Shown here in pieces: positions 1 through 7,393 of a stretch of 16,475 nt of DNA. A program made the translations under genes and the position numbers. The notes under the pieces are model-generated. The model did no database searches and was not told where the DNA came from. It saw only the letters and a program-made list of their open reading frames with translations. Source of the DNA: an uncultured Lachnospiraceae bacterium (lineage in GTDB: Bacteria; Bacillota; Clostridia; Lachnospirales; Lachnospiraceae); assembly GCA_934292725.1 (NCBI GenBank), contig CAKQXY010000063.1, positions 1-16,475 on the forward strand, given 5' to 3'. Numbering within the stretch: the stretch's first letter is position 1; each line of letters starts with the position of its first letter.

Positions 1-1382
1 CGAAACAGTTTAATACCGCTGTCTTTCATCCACTCTGGTGTAATCTGCGCAACATATTCTTTATCCAATAATCCGTAAGTCTCGCAAAATTCTTCTACAC
101 CATCCGTTGTTGGTGTCTGCTCATAAATATTAGCTGCTGAAAGCACCGGAAGTGTGGTCTGATCTGTCTGACCGGCTTGATCTATCTGCGTTTCACTCTG
201 ACTTTGTGCCGTACTTTCTCCTCCGAAACATAATGCAGCTGCATTTAACATAAGTCCCGCCGCAAGTACCACGCTTGCCATTTTTGTTTTCTTTTTATTA
301 AGCATCATACGTAGCCTCCTCTCTGTATCAGATTTTCCTGATACCATTGTTGATGCCGCTGTCATACCAAAAGTTTTTTTATCTGACACGGCATCAACTA
401 ATGTTTTTGCATACAAAAATTTCTTTTCCCATCCGATTGTTTCCAGTGTGCCTTCATCACATGCCATCTCACAGTCTCTTTTAGATGCTACTGCTGCCGC
501 CCACACTAGTGGATTCCACCACCAGACTGCAATGCAAAGGCTTCTCATTACAGACCAAATATGATCTTTGTGCTGATAATGGCATATCTCATGCTGAAGA
601 ATCATCAAAAGCTGCTCGTCCTGCAAGCTTGTCTCCTCCTTCAGATAAATTGCTGGATGAATAATTCCAAACAAGCATGGAGATGATAATCCACTTACCT
701 GATAAACTAGTAGTTTTCTACTACTATCTATCTGTTTTCTGCTTCGCATTAACATATGATGAAAACGCATATTTACGATAGCAAACCAACATCCTGCAGC
801 AATGCTGCCGCAAAGCCAGATGGTTGGCGCTATCCTTATTAGTTGAGCTATTATACGGTAAAATACATTAGAATTGCGATCTTTTGATTGTGTGTATTCT
901 TCGAGTTTTGGTGCTGCCTCCTCCTTTCCTGTCTGATTAAAAGTAGTTTGTCCAACTGGGTTGTTTGAATTTTCTGTCTGATTGATTGCCTGTCCATTTT
1001 GTTGATCTATACCTATATTTTGATTTTTCACGTTATCGGTATAATTATCCTTCATACGATCTGTAGCACTCGTATCACCTATACCTGCTATATTTGTATT
1101 GCCCGTGTTCTGTCCATTCTCCGCTCCAAACTCTGCATTTGAATCCGCCATATTCAATTCATTTTCCTGTTGATTCATACTTTGAAACAGCTGATTAGAT
1201 ATCTTTGTAATATTTTGCATCAACTGCTGATTATTCCAGAGTGCCACCGGGCAGAGCAGACGAACCATCACAATTGCCCAAAGTGCATATCGAAACCTGC
1301 TGCTGATTCTCATTCCAAAAACTTTGCGGACTGCAAAGATCATCATGATCAGAATACTGGAACCAACGATCCAATCTGTCAT
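1..1382 (-). CDS. BlaR1/MecR1-type M56 membrane metalloprotease sensor, C-terminus cut by window edge
   Basis: The frame is open from the ATG at 1382 to the window edge, giving 460 residues with no stop. Visible layout: membrane helices near residues 4-20 and 33-49, a long Asn/Gln/Thr-rich loop (about 55-172), a third helix near 185-205, then the M56 zinc-protease region with HEICH at 264-268 and CEMACDE at 304-310 (E305 the expected third zinc ligand), and a fourth helix near 368-386. This matches BlaR1 topology, in which the protease lies in the cytosol and an extracellular sensor follows the last helix; only about 70 residues of that sensor are visible. In the family, ligand sensing activates the protease and inactivates the partner BlaI repressor. 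The start codon overlaps the blaI-like stop (ATGA), so the two are translationally coupled. The ligand is unknown. There is no sign here of a penicillin-binding SxxK sensor, but most of that domain is outside the window. Confidence 0.9.
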   Translation of the reverse strand, partial: MTDWIVGSSILIMMIFAVRKVFGMRISSRFRYALWAIVMVRLLCPVALWNNQQLMQNITKISNQLFQSMNQQENELNMADSNAEFGAENGQNTGNTNIAGIGDTSATDRMKDNYTDNVKNQNIGIDQQNGQAINQTENSNNPVGQTTFNQTGKEEAAPKLEEYTQSKDRNSNVFYRIIAQLIRIAPTIWLCGSIAAGCWFAIVNMRFHHMLMRSRKQIDSSRKLLVYQVSGLSSPCLFGIIHPAIYLKEETSLQDEQLLMILQHEICHYQHKDHIWSVMRSLCIAVWWWNPLVWAAAVASKRDCEMACDEGTLETIGWEKKFLYAKTLVDAVSDKKTFGMTAASTMVSGKSDTERRLRMMLNKKKTKMASVVLAAGLMLNAAALCFGGESTAQSQSETQIDQAGQTDQTTLPVLSAANIYEQTPTTDGVEEFCETYGLLDKEYVAQITPEWMKDSGIKLF

Positions 1383-1762
1383 TTTTCCTCCTCTCTGGCC
1401 TCCCGAATGATCTCATACAACTCATCAATTTCTGACTTTGAAAGTTTGCGGTCATGCGCCATCGCCGACAGCATCATTCCAACGCTGCCATCATATACAC
1501 GTTCCAAAAAGCTTCGCGTCTCTGCCTGCTCTGCTTCCTCCTTTTGCAGCACTGGATAATACTGCTGATACTTTCCGCTGTCATCCATACGAATAACTCC
1601 TTTTGTACTCATGCGGCGAAGCATTGTAAAAATCGTTCCTTTGCTCCATGCCGTATCATCCTGCATCGCTTCTACCATATCTCCGAGTGTCATCGGATAG
1701 TTCTCCCACAAAAGTTTCATCAGTTTCCATTCACCGTCAGATAAAACAATATGCTTTGCCAT
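1379..1762 (-). CDS. BlaI/MecI/CopY-family winged-helix repressor
   Basis: This 127-residue protein has the usual family length. It opens with LSDGEWKLMKLLWE (7-20), the first helices of the winged helix, followed by the recognition-helix motif WSKGTIFTMLRRMSTKGVI (39-57), which is diagnostic for BlaI/MecI. The C-terminal part (80-127) is helical and acidic, fitting the dimerisation region. In the family, the dimer represses its own operon and target genes until the partner M56 protease removes it. A good ribosome binding site (AAAGGAG) lies just upstream of the ATG. The gene overlaps the M56 gene by 4 bp and is preceded by a strong promoter with two dyad repeats. Target genes other than its own operon cannot be named from this window. 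Confidence 0.93.
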   Translation of the reverse strand: MAKHIVLSDGEWKLMKLLWENYPMTLGDMVEAMQDDTAWSKGTIFTMLRRMSTKGVIRMDDSGKYQQYYPVLQKEEAEQAETRSFLERVYDGSVGMMLSAMAHDRKLSKSEIDELYEIIREAREEEK

Positions 1763-1789
1763 TTTTACTCCTTTCTGTAGTTCAATCTA

Positions 1790-1838
1790 GTTTACTTATG
1801 TCAACTTCATCATAGCATAGTGGTATACATCTGTCAAC
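1790..1838 (-). promoter_or_regulatory. Two dyad repeats, probable BlaI-type operators
   Basis: Minus strand: GTTGACAGATGTATAC (1838-1823) and GTTGACATAAGTAAAC (1805-1790) agree at 13 of 16 positions and start 33 bp apart, about three helical turns. Each has dyad symmetry. The first has the core ACAnnTGT, close to the TACAnnTGTA core known for BlaI/MecI operators. The first copy covers the -35 box and the second lies around the transcription start, so binding to either would block RNA polymerase. The repeats and symmetry are seen directly; binding by the neighbouring repressor is inferred. Confidence 0.65.
1809..1837 (-). promoter_or_regulatory. Strong sigma-A-type promoter of the blaI-like/M56 operon
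   Basis: On the minus strand the -35 box TTGACA (1837-1832) is a perfect match. The -10 box TATGAT (1814-1809) has five of six bases, and the spacer is exactly 17 bp. Transcription should start near 1802 and give a leader of about 40 nt before the blaI-like ATG at 1762. The promoter lies just after the terminator of the upstream sugar operon, so the repressor/sensor pair is an independent unit. Confidence 0.82.
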
Positions 1839-1847
1839 CACATTTTT

Positions 1848-1891
1848 AAAAAAACTGAGATATCTGCCATACTATTGACAAATATCTCAGT
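1848..1891 (-). terminator. Intrinsic terminator of the GH38/GH120 operon
   Basis: Minus strand: perfect 10-bp arms ACTGAGATAT (1891-1882) and ATATCTCAGT (1863-1854) enclose an 18-nt loop and are followed directly by six more T. It lies about 40 nt after the stop of the small unknown gene at 1933 and before the promoter of the BlaI-type repressor, which marks it as the end of the sugar operon. Confidence 0.82.
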
Positions 1892-1932
1892 AAATTATTG
1901 ACTATCACAAAACAGTATTTTTACAGTTTCTT

Positions 1933-2337
1933 TTATTTTGCTGCCACAACTGGCTTAAAATCTGCTGTATCTGCGCAAAAATATCCGCCACACTTTTTTG
2001 TTATAAAAAGCATAATCTCTTTTGCCTTTTCATAATCATCTGGACGAATTGTAGCTGCAAATACGGTATGAATGCCATTCTGAAGCAAATAGGCATCGCT
2101 TTCGTCATCACCAAGTGTGCCTTCTAAATCTTCCATATCCAGTGTACCGCTCTCTGGCAATGAAATTTCAAGTACACCTGCTGCCTCCCAATACTCGGCA
2201 GTCTGAGCTTCATTAAACAGCTCATAGATTTTGCGAAGCGGCAATTCTTCTTTATTTAAATACAGCCATTCACCTGGCATTTTGGCAGCCGGTTTCTTAC
2301 TAGTTTTTCCGTTCTTTTTTAAATTTGAGTGTGCCAT
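1933..2337 (-). CDS. Small acidic protein of unknown function, last gene of the glycosidase operon
   Basis: I do not recognise this 134-residue protein. The start is set at the ATG at 2337 because TAGGAG lies 6 nt upstream; a TTG five codons further up has no such site. The N-terminus (about 20 residues) is Lys-rich and probably disordered. The rest is acidic and looks like a compact alpha/beta domain, with stretches such as RKIYELFNEAQTAEYWEAAG and DDYEKAKEIMLFITKKCGGY. No signal peptide or membrane helix is present, so it is likely cytosolic. It follows the GH120 gene by 58 bp and is followed by a terminator, so it is probably co-transcribed with the two glycosidases. Its role could be accessory or unrelated to sugar use. 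Confidence 0.7.
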   Translation of the reverse strand: MAHSNLKKNGKTSKKPAAKMPGEWLYLNKEELPLRKIYELFNEAQTAEYWEAAGVLEISLPESGTLDMEDLEGTLGDDESDAYLLQNGIHTVFAATIRPDDYEKAKEIMLFITKKCGGYFCADTADFKPVVAAK

Positions 2338-2395
2338 AAATTCTCCTATCAAACATTCTAACTGTTTATGAGGGTATCTATCTTACAGATCGCCA

Positions 2396-4390
2396 TTAAT
2401 ACAGCTTCTTCGCTGCTTCCTTAGCATCTGCAAACGGTCCTGGGATGACATCGACACCACGATGCGTTCCAAAATAGTCACTGTCAAATCGGATTGCTGT
2501 TCCATCAGGATTTTCAAAGCGTTCCTCTGGCTCAAATGCCTTTCCAAGCACATCTGAATCAATCATTCTATTTTTAAAGCCTTCGATCAGTTCGTATACG
2601 TTTGTATCCAGATAGTAACCGTCCTCTTTCTGAACAAGCTCTACACGCACATCTTCATGCGCAGCAGCTGATATCAGAGCATTGACATCCTTCTTACTTG
2701 GCTTTGCACCACCAAGATAAGCGTTGCCCTCAATCCATACAGGCAGCTTTCCTTCGTGTGCACCATAAAGTTTTGCCATATCTGCAGGCTTACTAAAATC
2801 AAACTGAGAAATCCACTCATCGTATGTCGGATACTCATCAAACATCCAGGTACCAGCTGCACGATTTTCCGTGTCAAATCCATCATCTGAATCGTGCATC
2901 GTTATAATATCATCTGCTGGCCATTTCTGCACAAAGATATTATTATAGAAACGATCATCACCATGAAGTATTGTCATAAAGCCCATTACCTCAGTACGAT
3001 GCGGCATATGATACGGTGTATAACGCGGTCCTGTTCCGCCGCCTACACAAGTAAGTGCACCACAGATCAGATTGTGGACAAGTGCTACACCCTCTGTTGC
3101 AAAACGAAGACTTGCATCTGAAAGCATAATATTATTATCAATCAATGTCGGACCATGTCCAACTTCAACAAAGATATCCTGTGACATCATGCCGCCCTTT
3201 AAGACAGACGCAAACGGCGGACGCTGATTATCATGCAGCAGGTTCTGGCTCAGTCTTGTACCCTGTGCTTCCCAGTCACACCAGATACCCATTGTACAAT
3301 GATGAATATGATTGCGGCGCATTGTCACATCGATTGCTGCGTGCATCTTAATTCCTGCAATCTCAGCACCGCCTAATTCCATCATGTTGTTGATATGATG
3401 AATATGGTTATCCTCAATAATACTAAACACACCACCCATACGGCCTATGATTCCGCCCTGCTCGCAATGATGAATGTTGTTTCGACGAATAATATGGCTT
3501 CCAACTTTTTCTTTCAGCCAACCATGATACTGACCACGACATACAGCATCACGCTCCATCTGTGTCGGGCTCTTTACATATTTTGTAGTAAAGTAATGAT
3601 CATTATCTGGATCAAGATATTTGCCAAGCGAAATTCCTGCACACTTGCTGTTTGAGATCTCGCAGTCCTCGATGATCCAGCCCTTGCTCCAATGTGGTCC
3701 AATCATTCCATCCTGATATGCAGCAGGCGGTGCCCATGTTGTTGCAGCCTTTGTCACATTAAAGCCACTGACTGTAATATAGCCAACACCTGTCTTTGAC
3801 GGCATAAAGCACTCACGTCTTACATTGATTTCCACATTTTCCTTGTTCGGATCTGCTCCCTTAAAATTAGCATAAATAATAGTCTCATCTGTTTCCTGAT
3901 CCTGTTCTGTATACCACTTGTAAACAGATTCCTCTGGAACCCAGCTGCACTCATAAACTTCGCCTTTAATACAATCCTCAAGCGAAGAAGTCTCATACAA
4001 TGCTCTGTCATTTAAATAAACACATCCAGTATGCTTGTCTGCCTTGGCAAAATACCAATCACCATATACAAATGTAGTATACGGATTATATGAACCAAAG
4101 GTACTGTTTGGCACTCGGCACACCCATACATTGTCCTGATAATGCTTCCAACTGGTGATACACTCTGCTCCTGTAATAACTGCTGCTAGTGGCTCTGTAC
4201 TCTTATATGTAATGCGTGCATCTGGCTCTCCTGCAAAAGTAGGATCCACATACTCACGATATACACCAGGTGCTACAAGCACTGTATCACCTGGTTTTGC
4301 GACCTTTGCAGCCTCATTAATACGACGAAATGGCATTTTTTCAGTTCCATTTCCATCACGTCCTGCACGGACGTCAACATAAATATTCAT
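2396..4390 (-). CDS. GH120-family beta-xylosidase-type enzyme (right-handed beta-helix)
   Basis: This 664-residue protein resembles, as I recall it, XylC of Thermoanaerobacterium saccharolyticum, founder of family GH120. Shared blocks include the N-terminal PGDTVLVAPGVYREYV (33-48), NPYTTFVYGDW (102-112), YANFKGADPN (173-182), GPHWSKGWIIED (231-242), EIAGIKMHAAIDV (343-355), CDWEAQGTR (371-379) and DIFVEVGHGP (405-414). Repeated HIHH-type turns fit a parallel beta-helix. By alignment to XylC (Asp382/Glu405), the nucleophile is D372 and the acid/base is E409. The enzyme should release xylose from the non-reducing end of beta-xylosides. There is no signal peptide, so it acts on imported oligosaccharides. 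Its ATG follows AAAGGGG and lies 44 bp after the GH38 gene. A 14-residue insertion relative to XylC separates the two catalytic residues. Actual substrate could differ from xylosides. Confidence 0.88.
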   Translation of the reverse strand: MNIYVDVRAGRDGNGTEKMPFRRINEAAKVAKPGDTVLVAPGVYREYVDPTFAGEPDARITYKSTEPLAAVITGAECITSWKHYQDNVWVCRVPNSTFGSYNPYTTFVYGDWYFAKADKHTGCVYLNDRALYETSSLEDCIKGEVYECSWVPEESVYKWYTEQDQETDETIIYANFKGADPNKENVEINVRRECFMPSKTGVGYITVSGFNVTKAATTWAPPAAYQDGMIGPHWSKGWIIEDCEISNSKCAGISLGKYLDPDNDHYFTTKYVKSPTQMERDAVCRGQYHGWLKEKVGSHIIRRNNIHHCEQGGIIGRMGGVFSIIEDNHIHHINNMMELGGAEIAGIKMHAAIDVTMRRNHIHHCTMGIWCDWEAQGTRLSQNLLHDNQRPPFASVLKGGMMSQDIFVEVGHGPTLIDNNIMLSDASLRFATEGVALVHNLICGALTCVGGGTGPRYTPYHMPHRTEVMGFMTILHGDDRFYNNIFVQKWPADDIITMHDSDDGFDTENRAAGTWMFDEYPTYDEWISQFDFSKPADMAKLYGAHEGKLPVWIEGNAYLGGAKPSKKDVNALISAAAHEDVRVELVQKEDGYYLDTNVYELIEGFKNRMIDSDVLGKAFEPEERFENPDGTAIRFDSDYFGTHRGVDVIPGPFADAKEAAKKLY

Positions 4391-4434
4391 AATTCTATAC
4401 CCCTTTCTGAGTGATTTTTATTATTTACAGCCAC

Positions 4435-7215
4435 TTATTGCTTATTTAACTTCATTCCAAATGTTGCAATCTCATATGGCTTAATAACAATTAAAAATTC
4501 TTCGTTTTCTTCTGGCAGCGCTTCGTTTTCTTCTTCGATCACATTGCTTCGATACATACACTTCATCCAATCTGCTTTTTTGATAGTAAGTGTAACATCC
4601 TTTTCCATTGTATTGACAAAACGGACAAAAATATCATCACTGTGAGCGCCCTTCTTCCAGGCTGTCAAATTCAATCCCTCACCCTGCCATTCAAAGAAGC
4701 TCTTTTCAAGCGGAAGAATGCCAGTCTGTGCCTGCGGCATATAAATTTGTTCTGTTGTGCGATTCATGCCAGTTTCCACTGCTGCCAGATCATGCTGATA
4801 ACCGTATCCAAGTACGAATGCATCTGCACGCTTTCCAGCTTCATACGGGAATAATGCATACTCCATTGTATAAGTACCCTGCATCTGTGCCTGCGGTGTC
4901 GGGAAATATCCCCAGTCACCCATCTCATCAACTGAGCGAAGCAGCGTCAGCGCAATAGCGTTTTCCTGATCAGGAAGAATCTCATACTCATACAGACCAC
5001 GATTTGCTGCTAAAATTCCTGCTGATGAATCTTCCATAGCAACAAAACACTGCTGATGCTCGCAGCCGCTCGGATTGATCCACGCTTTTCCATGGCGATT
5101 TGGACGTCTTACAACCTCAAACGGTGAATCAGCCATATGCATATCACTTACAAGTCTTGTAGGAATCAAGACACGAATGCGATGATCCTTTGCTTTATTA
5201 ACAATTGTTGTCTGAACTTTCAAACCGGCTGTGCTTCGTTCAAGTGTTAGCTTTGTCTCAAGTTCAAGCAACACAAGCTTTGTACTGCGTTTGGCTTCTC
5301 TTTGATAAGGATCCACACAAGAATAACGCTGTGCCAAAATTTCATCACCTATTGCTTCTGGAATCTCCATCTGCTGACAGATTTTTACTACTGAGCGAAG
5401 TTCACTGTTTTCTTCAACCGTAATCTTCGCCGGCTTATTTGCTGTCGTAATGGTTTTTCTTCCAGTATCCTGAATATAAATATACTCATTTCCCATATCT
5501 CCGGTATCCTCATAGATACCCATATGTTTAAAGGTATATCCTGTCTTTTTGTCTGTCAGATTGTAGCTGCCATCCTCATTTATCTGCACGCTGATAAATT
5601 TATTTTCCATCTTAAGAATGTTCTCGTCATCTTGTATTATATTTTCTGTCTGGCAGTCTGCAGACTTTAAACATTCTTCGTTTTCTTCCAGCACATATAC
5701 CTTATAGCCCATTGCCGGAACATCCTCTGCCTCAAATGTTACCTGCACACGCTCTGCCATATATGGCTGACGGAAACGATCGTCTGGCAGATCATAACTA
5801 AACTCAGTCGAAGCCTTTGTAATCTTTGCAGCAATTCTATTTTGTTCTGCATCATACAATGTAAATTCTGGCAATTTTTCTGCCTCAAGCTCATTCCAAG
5901 ACTTTTCTAAATTTCCATACAGACGCTTTGCATCGAGCATAACTGACACTACCTGTGTCTTCGCCCAGCCTGAAAAATTACATACAGCAAATGCAATTTT
6001 TCGCTTTCCGCTATGATTCTCATCTTTATAAATTGACTGCGTATCAATCTTATCAGCTATCTTACGCAGGCTGTTTTTATACAACTCCTCTGCCACCTGC
6101 AGACTCTTATGAAAACGCGTTTCAATCTCGCGATTTACTTCATCCACACTGCATCCGCAAATGCTGTCATGCGGATGATTCTGCATAAGCTTTTTCCAAC
6201 TGTAGGAAAGTAAATCCGCTGGATACTCATCTCCTAAAAGAAAGGCAACTGCAGCTGCCGGCTCTGCCTGACGTTCAAGTGCACTTTCTCCTTTTCTATT
6301 GGCAATTTTTAAATCGGCATTTGCTGAGCATGTATTCACAAGAGTCCAACAGCCATCTGTCTCTTGACTTGTCAATTCTCCGATAACAGTAGAAGTCTGA
6401 TCTGAAAGTTCCTCCTTGACTGCCTTTGCGTATGTCTCTAAATCAGAATGAATAAATTCAATATCAGGATACAGCTTTTTTGCAACTAAAATCGCCTCTG
6501 GCAGATTTTTCTGAACTGGCTGATGATCACAGCCATTCATCAATAATAGATGACTTGTTCCAGCAAACTGTCTCGCTTTTGCAAGACGCTCATCCCAGTA
6601 AATCTTAGCCTCTGTTTCATCTACCGGAATTTCCATACCATTGTTATACCAATTGGCAAATAAGATGCCTGGCAAACTGCTTCCATCGTTTGACTGCCAG
6701 TTCATCTCTGAAAACGTAGATTCATACTGACCACTCTTAATCTCATTATTAAGACCAATCGGTTTTACTCCTCTGCCAAATGCAATAGCTTCCATTTTGG
6801 CCTGTTTTAATACCTGCGGCATCTGTCCTGCATTGCCAAATGCATCTGGAAAATAACCAATATGACTAATTTTTCCATATTTTTTTGCAGACTCCATGCC
6901 TGTAAGCAGGTTTCTTACACATGACTCTCCGCTTGTCAAAAATTCATCTTGCAGCACATACCACGGTCCAACACATAGTCTGCCTTCACGCACGTACTTT
7001 TCAATCTGTTCCCTCTTCTGGGGGCGAATCTCCAAATAATCATCCAGTGCAATCGTCTGGCCATCCAGAAAAAAGCTTCTATATGATTGATCTGTTTCAA
7101 ATTTTTCTAAAATTGCATCTACCAATTCTACCAAGTGCATTCTGTGTTTTTCAAATGGAAGATACCACTCTCTGTCCCAATGGGAGTGAGAAACAATATG
7201 TACTGTTGTTTTCAT
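4435..7215 (-). CDS. GH38 alpha-mannosidase, cytoplasmic
   Basis: This protein of 926 residues is a full-length GH38 enzyme that hydrolyses terminal alpha-mannosyl residues with a zinc ion in the active site. Numbered from the chosen ATG, HSHWDREWY (10-18) supplies zinc ligands H12 and D14, GYFPDAFG (120-127) holds the nucleophile D124, NGCDHQP (227-233) lines the pocket, and NHPHDSICGCS (346-356) supplies the last zinc ligand, probably H349. The rest is the helical middle domain and the large C-terminal beta-sandwich region. The start at 7215 is preferred because AGGCGG lies about 7 nt upstream; an in-frame ATG at 7242 would add nine residues but has no close ribosome binding site. There is no signal peptide. 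It is the first gene after a hairpin and a candidate promoter, and is followed by the GH120 gene, which suggests joint trimming of mixed mannose/xylose glycans. Linkage preference cannot be read from sequence. Confidence 0.94.
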   Translation of the reverse strand: MKTTVHIVSHSHWDREWYLPFEKHRMHLVELVDAILEKFETDQSYRSFFLDGQTIALDDYLEIRPQKREQIEKYVREGRLCVGPWYVLQDEFLTSGESCVRNLLTGMESAKKYGKISHIGYFPDAFGNAGQMPQVLKQAKMEAIAFGRGVKPIGLNNEIKSGQYESTFSEMNWQSNDGSSLPGILFANWYNNGMEIPVDETEAKIYWDERLAKARQFAGTSHLLLMNGCDHQPVQKNLPEAILVAKKLYPDIEFIHSDLETYAKAVKEELSDQTSTVIGELTSQETDGCWTLVNTCSANADLKIANRKGESALERQAEPAAAVAFLLGDEYPADLLSYSWKKLMQNHPHDSICGCSVDEVNREIETRFHKSLQVAEELYKNSLRKIADKIDTQSIYKDENHSGKRKIAFAVCNFSGWAKTQVVSVMLDAKRLYGNLEKSWNELEAEKLPEFTLYDAEQNRIAAKITKASTEFSYDLPDDRFRQPYMAERVQVTFEAEDVPAMGYKVYVLEENEECLKSADCQTENIIQDDENILKMENKFISVQINEDGSYNLTDKKTGYTFKHMGIYEDTGDMGNEYIYIQDTGRKTITTANKPAKITVEENSELRSVVKICQQMEIPEAIGDEILAQRYSCVDPYQREAKRSTKLVLLELETKLTLERSTAGLKVQTTIVNKAKDHRIRVLIPTRLVSDMHMADSPFEVVRRPNRHGKAWINPSGCEHQQCFVAMEDSSAGILAANRGLYEYEILPDQENAIALTLLRSVDEMGDWGYFPTPQAQMQGTYTMEYALFPYEAGKRADAFVLGYGYQHDLAAVETGMNRTTEQIYMPQAQTGILPLEKSFFEWQGEGLNLTAWKKGAHSDDIFVRFVNTMEKDVTLTIKKADWMKCMYRSNVIEEENEALPEENEEFLIVIKPYEIATFGMKLNKQ

Positions 7216-7262
7216 TATTTTTCCGCCTTTCATCTCGCTCATGTAATACTCTATCTGCCTTT

Positions 7263-7292
7263 ATTTTATCCTGTTCTTTCTGCTTTCGTCAA
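7263..7292 (-). promoter_or_regulatory. Candidate promoter of the GH38/GH120 sub-operon
   Basis: Minus strand: TTGACG (7292-7287), an 18-bp spacer, then TAAAAT (7268-7263). It lies between the hairpin after the isomerase gene and the GH38 start, so the glycosidase genes could be transcribed separately from, or in addition to, read-through from the upstream genes. Confidence 0.5.
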
Positions 7293-7308
7293 GATGATTT
7301 TTCATTTA

Positions 7309-7357
7309 GTAAAAGATTCCGAAAACACCTGCGTTGCCACAGCTATCTCGGAATCTT
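7309..7357 (-). terminator. Hairpin after the isomerase gene, probable (leaky) terminator
   Basis: Perfect 10-bp arms: AAGATTCCGA (minus strand 7357-7348) and TCGGAATCTT (7322-7313), with a 25-nt loop. The T run that follows is short (TTTT counting the last two stem bases), so termination may be partial. It separates the oxidoreductase/isomerase genes from the glycosidase genes. Confidence 0.5.
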
Positions 7358-7360
7358 ATC

Positions 7361-7392
7361 TAGGTTTATAGGTTTATGGGTTTACAAGTTTA
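7361..7392. repeat. Four tandem copies of an 8-bp unit
   Basis: Plus strand: TAGGTTTA, TAGGTTTA, TGGGTTTA and CAAGTTTA in direct succession; the first two are identical, the third has one change and the fourth three. The array sits between the stop codon of the isomerase gene and the hairpin at 7313-7357. It may be a simple replication-slippage repeat. Confidence 0.7.
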
Positions 7393-7393
7393 A

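Noticed and set aside
1170..1744. Two open frames on the plus strand opposite the M56 and BlaI-type genes
   Set aside because: Both are antisense to well-supported genes with family motifs and show no protein family features.
2338..2352. TTG start at 2352 for the small unknown gene
   Set aside because: The ribosome binding site TAGGAG lies inside this extension and points to ATG 2337.
7216..7242. GH38 start at ATG 7242
   Set aside because: It has no close ribosome binding site; the next in-frame ATG at 7215 has AGGCGG 7 nt upstream and begins just before the conserved HSHWD motif.
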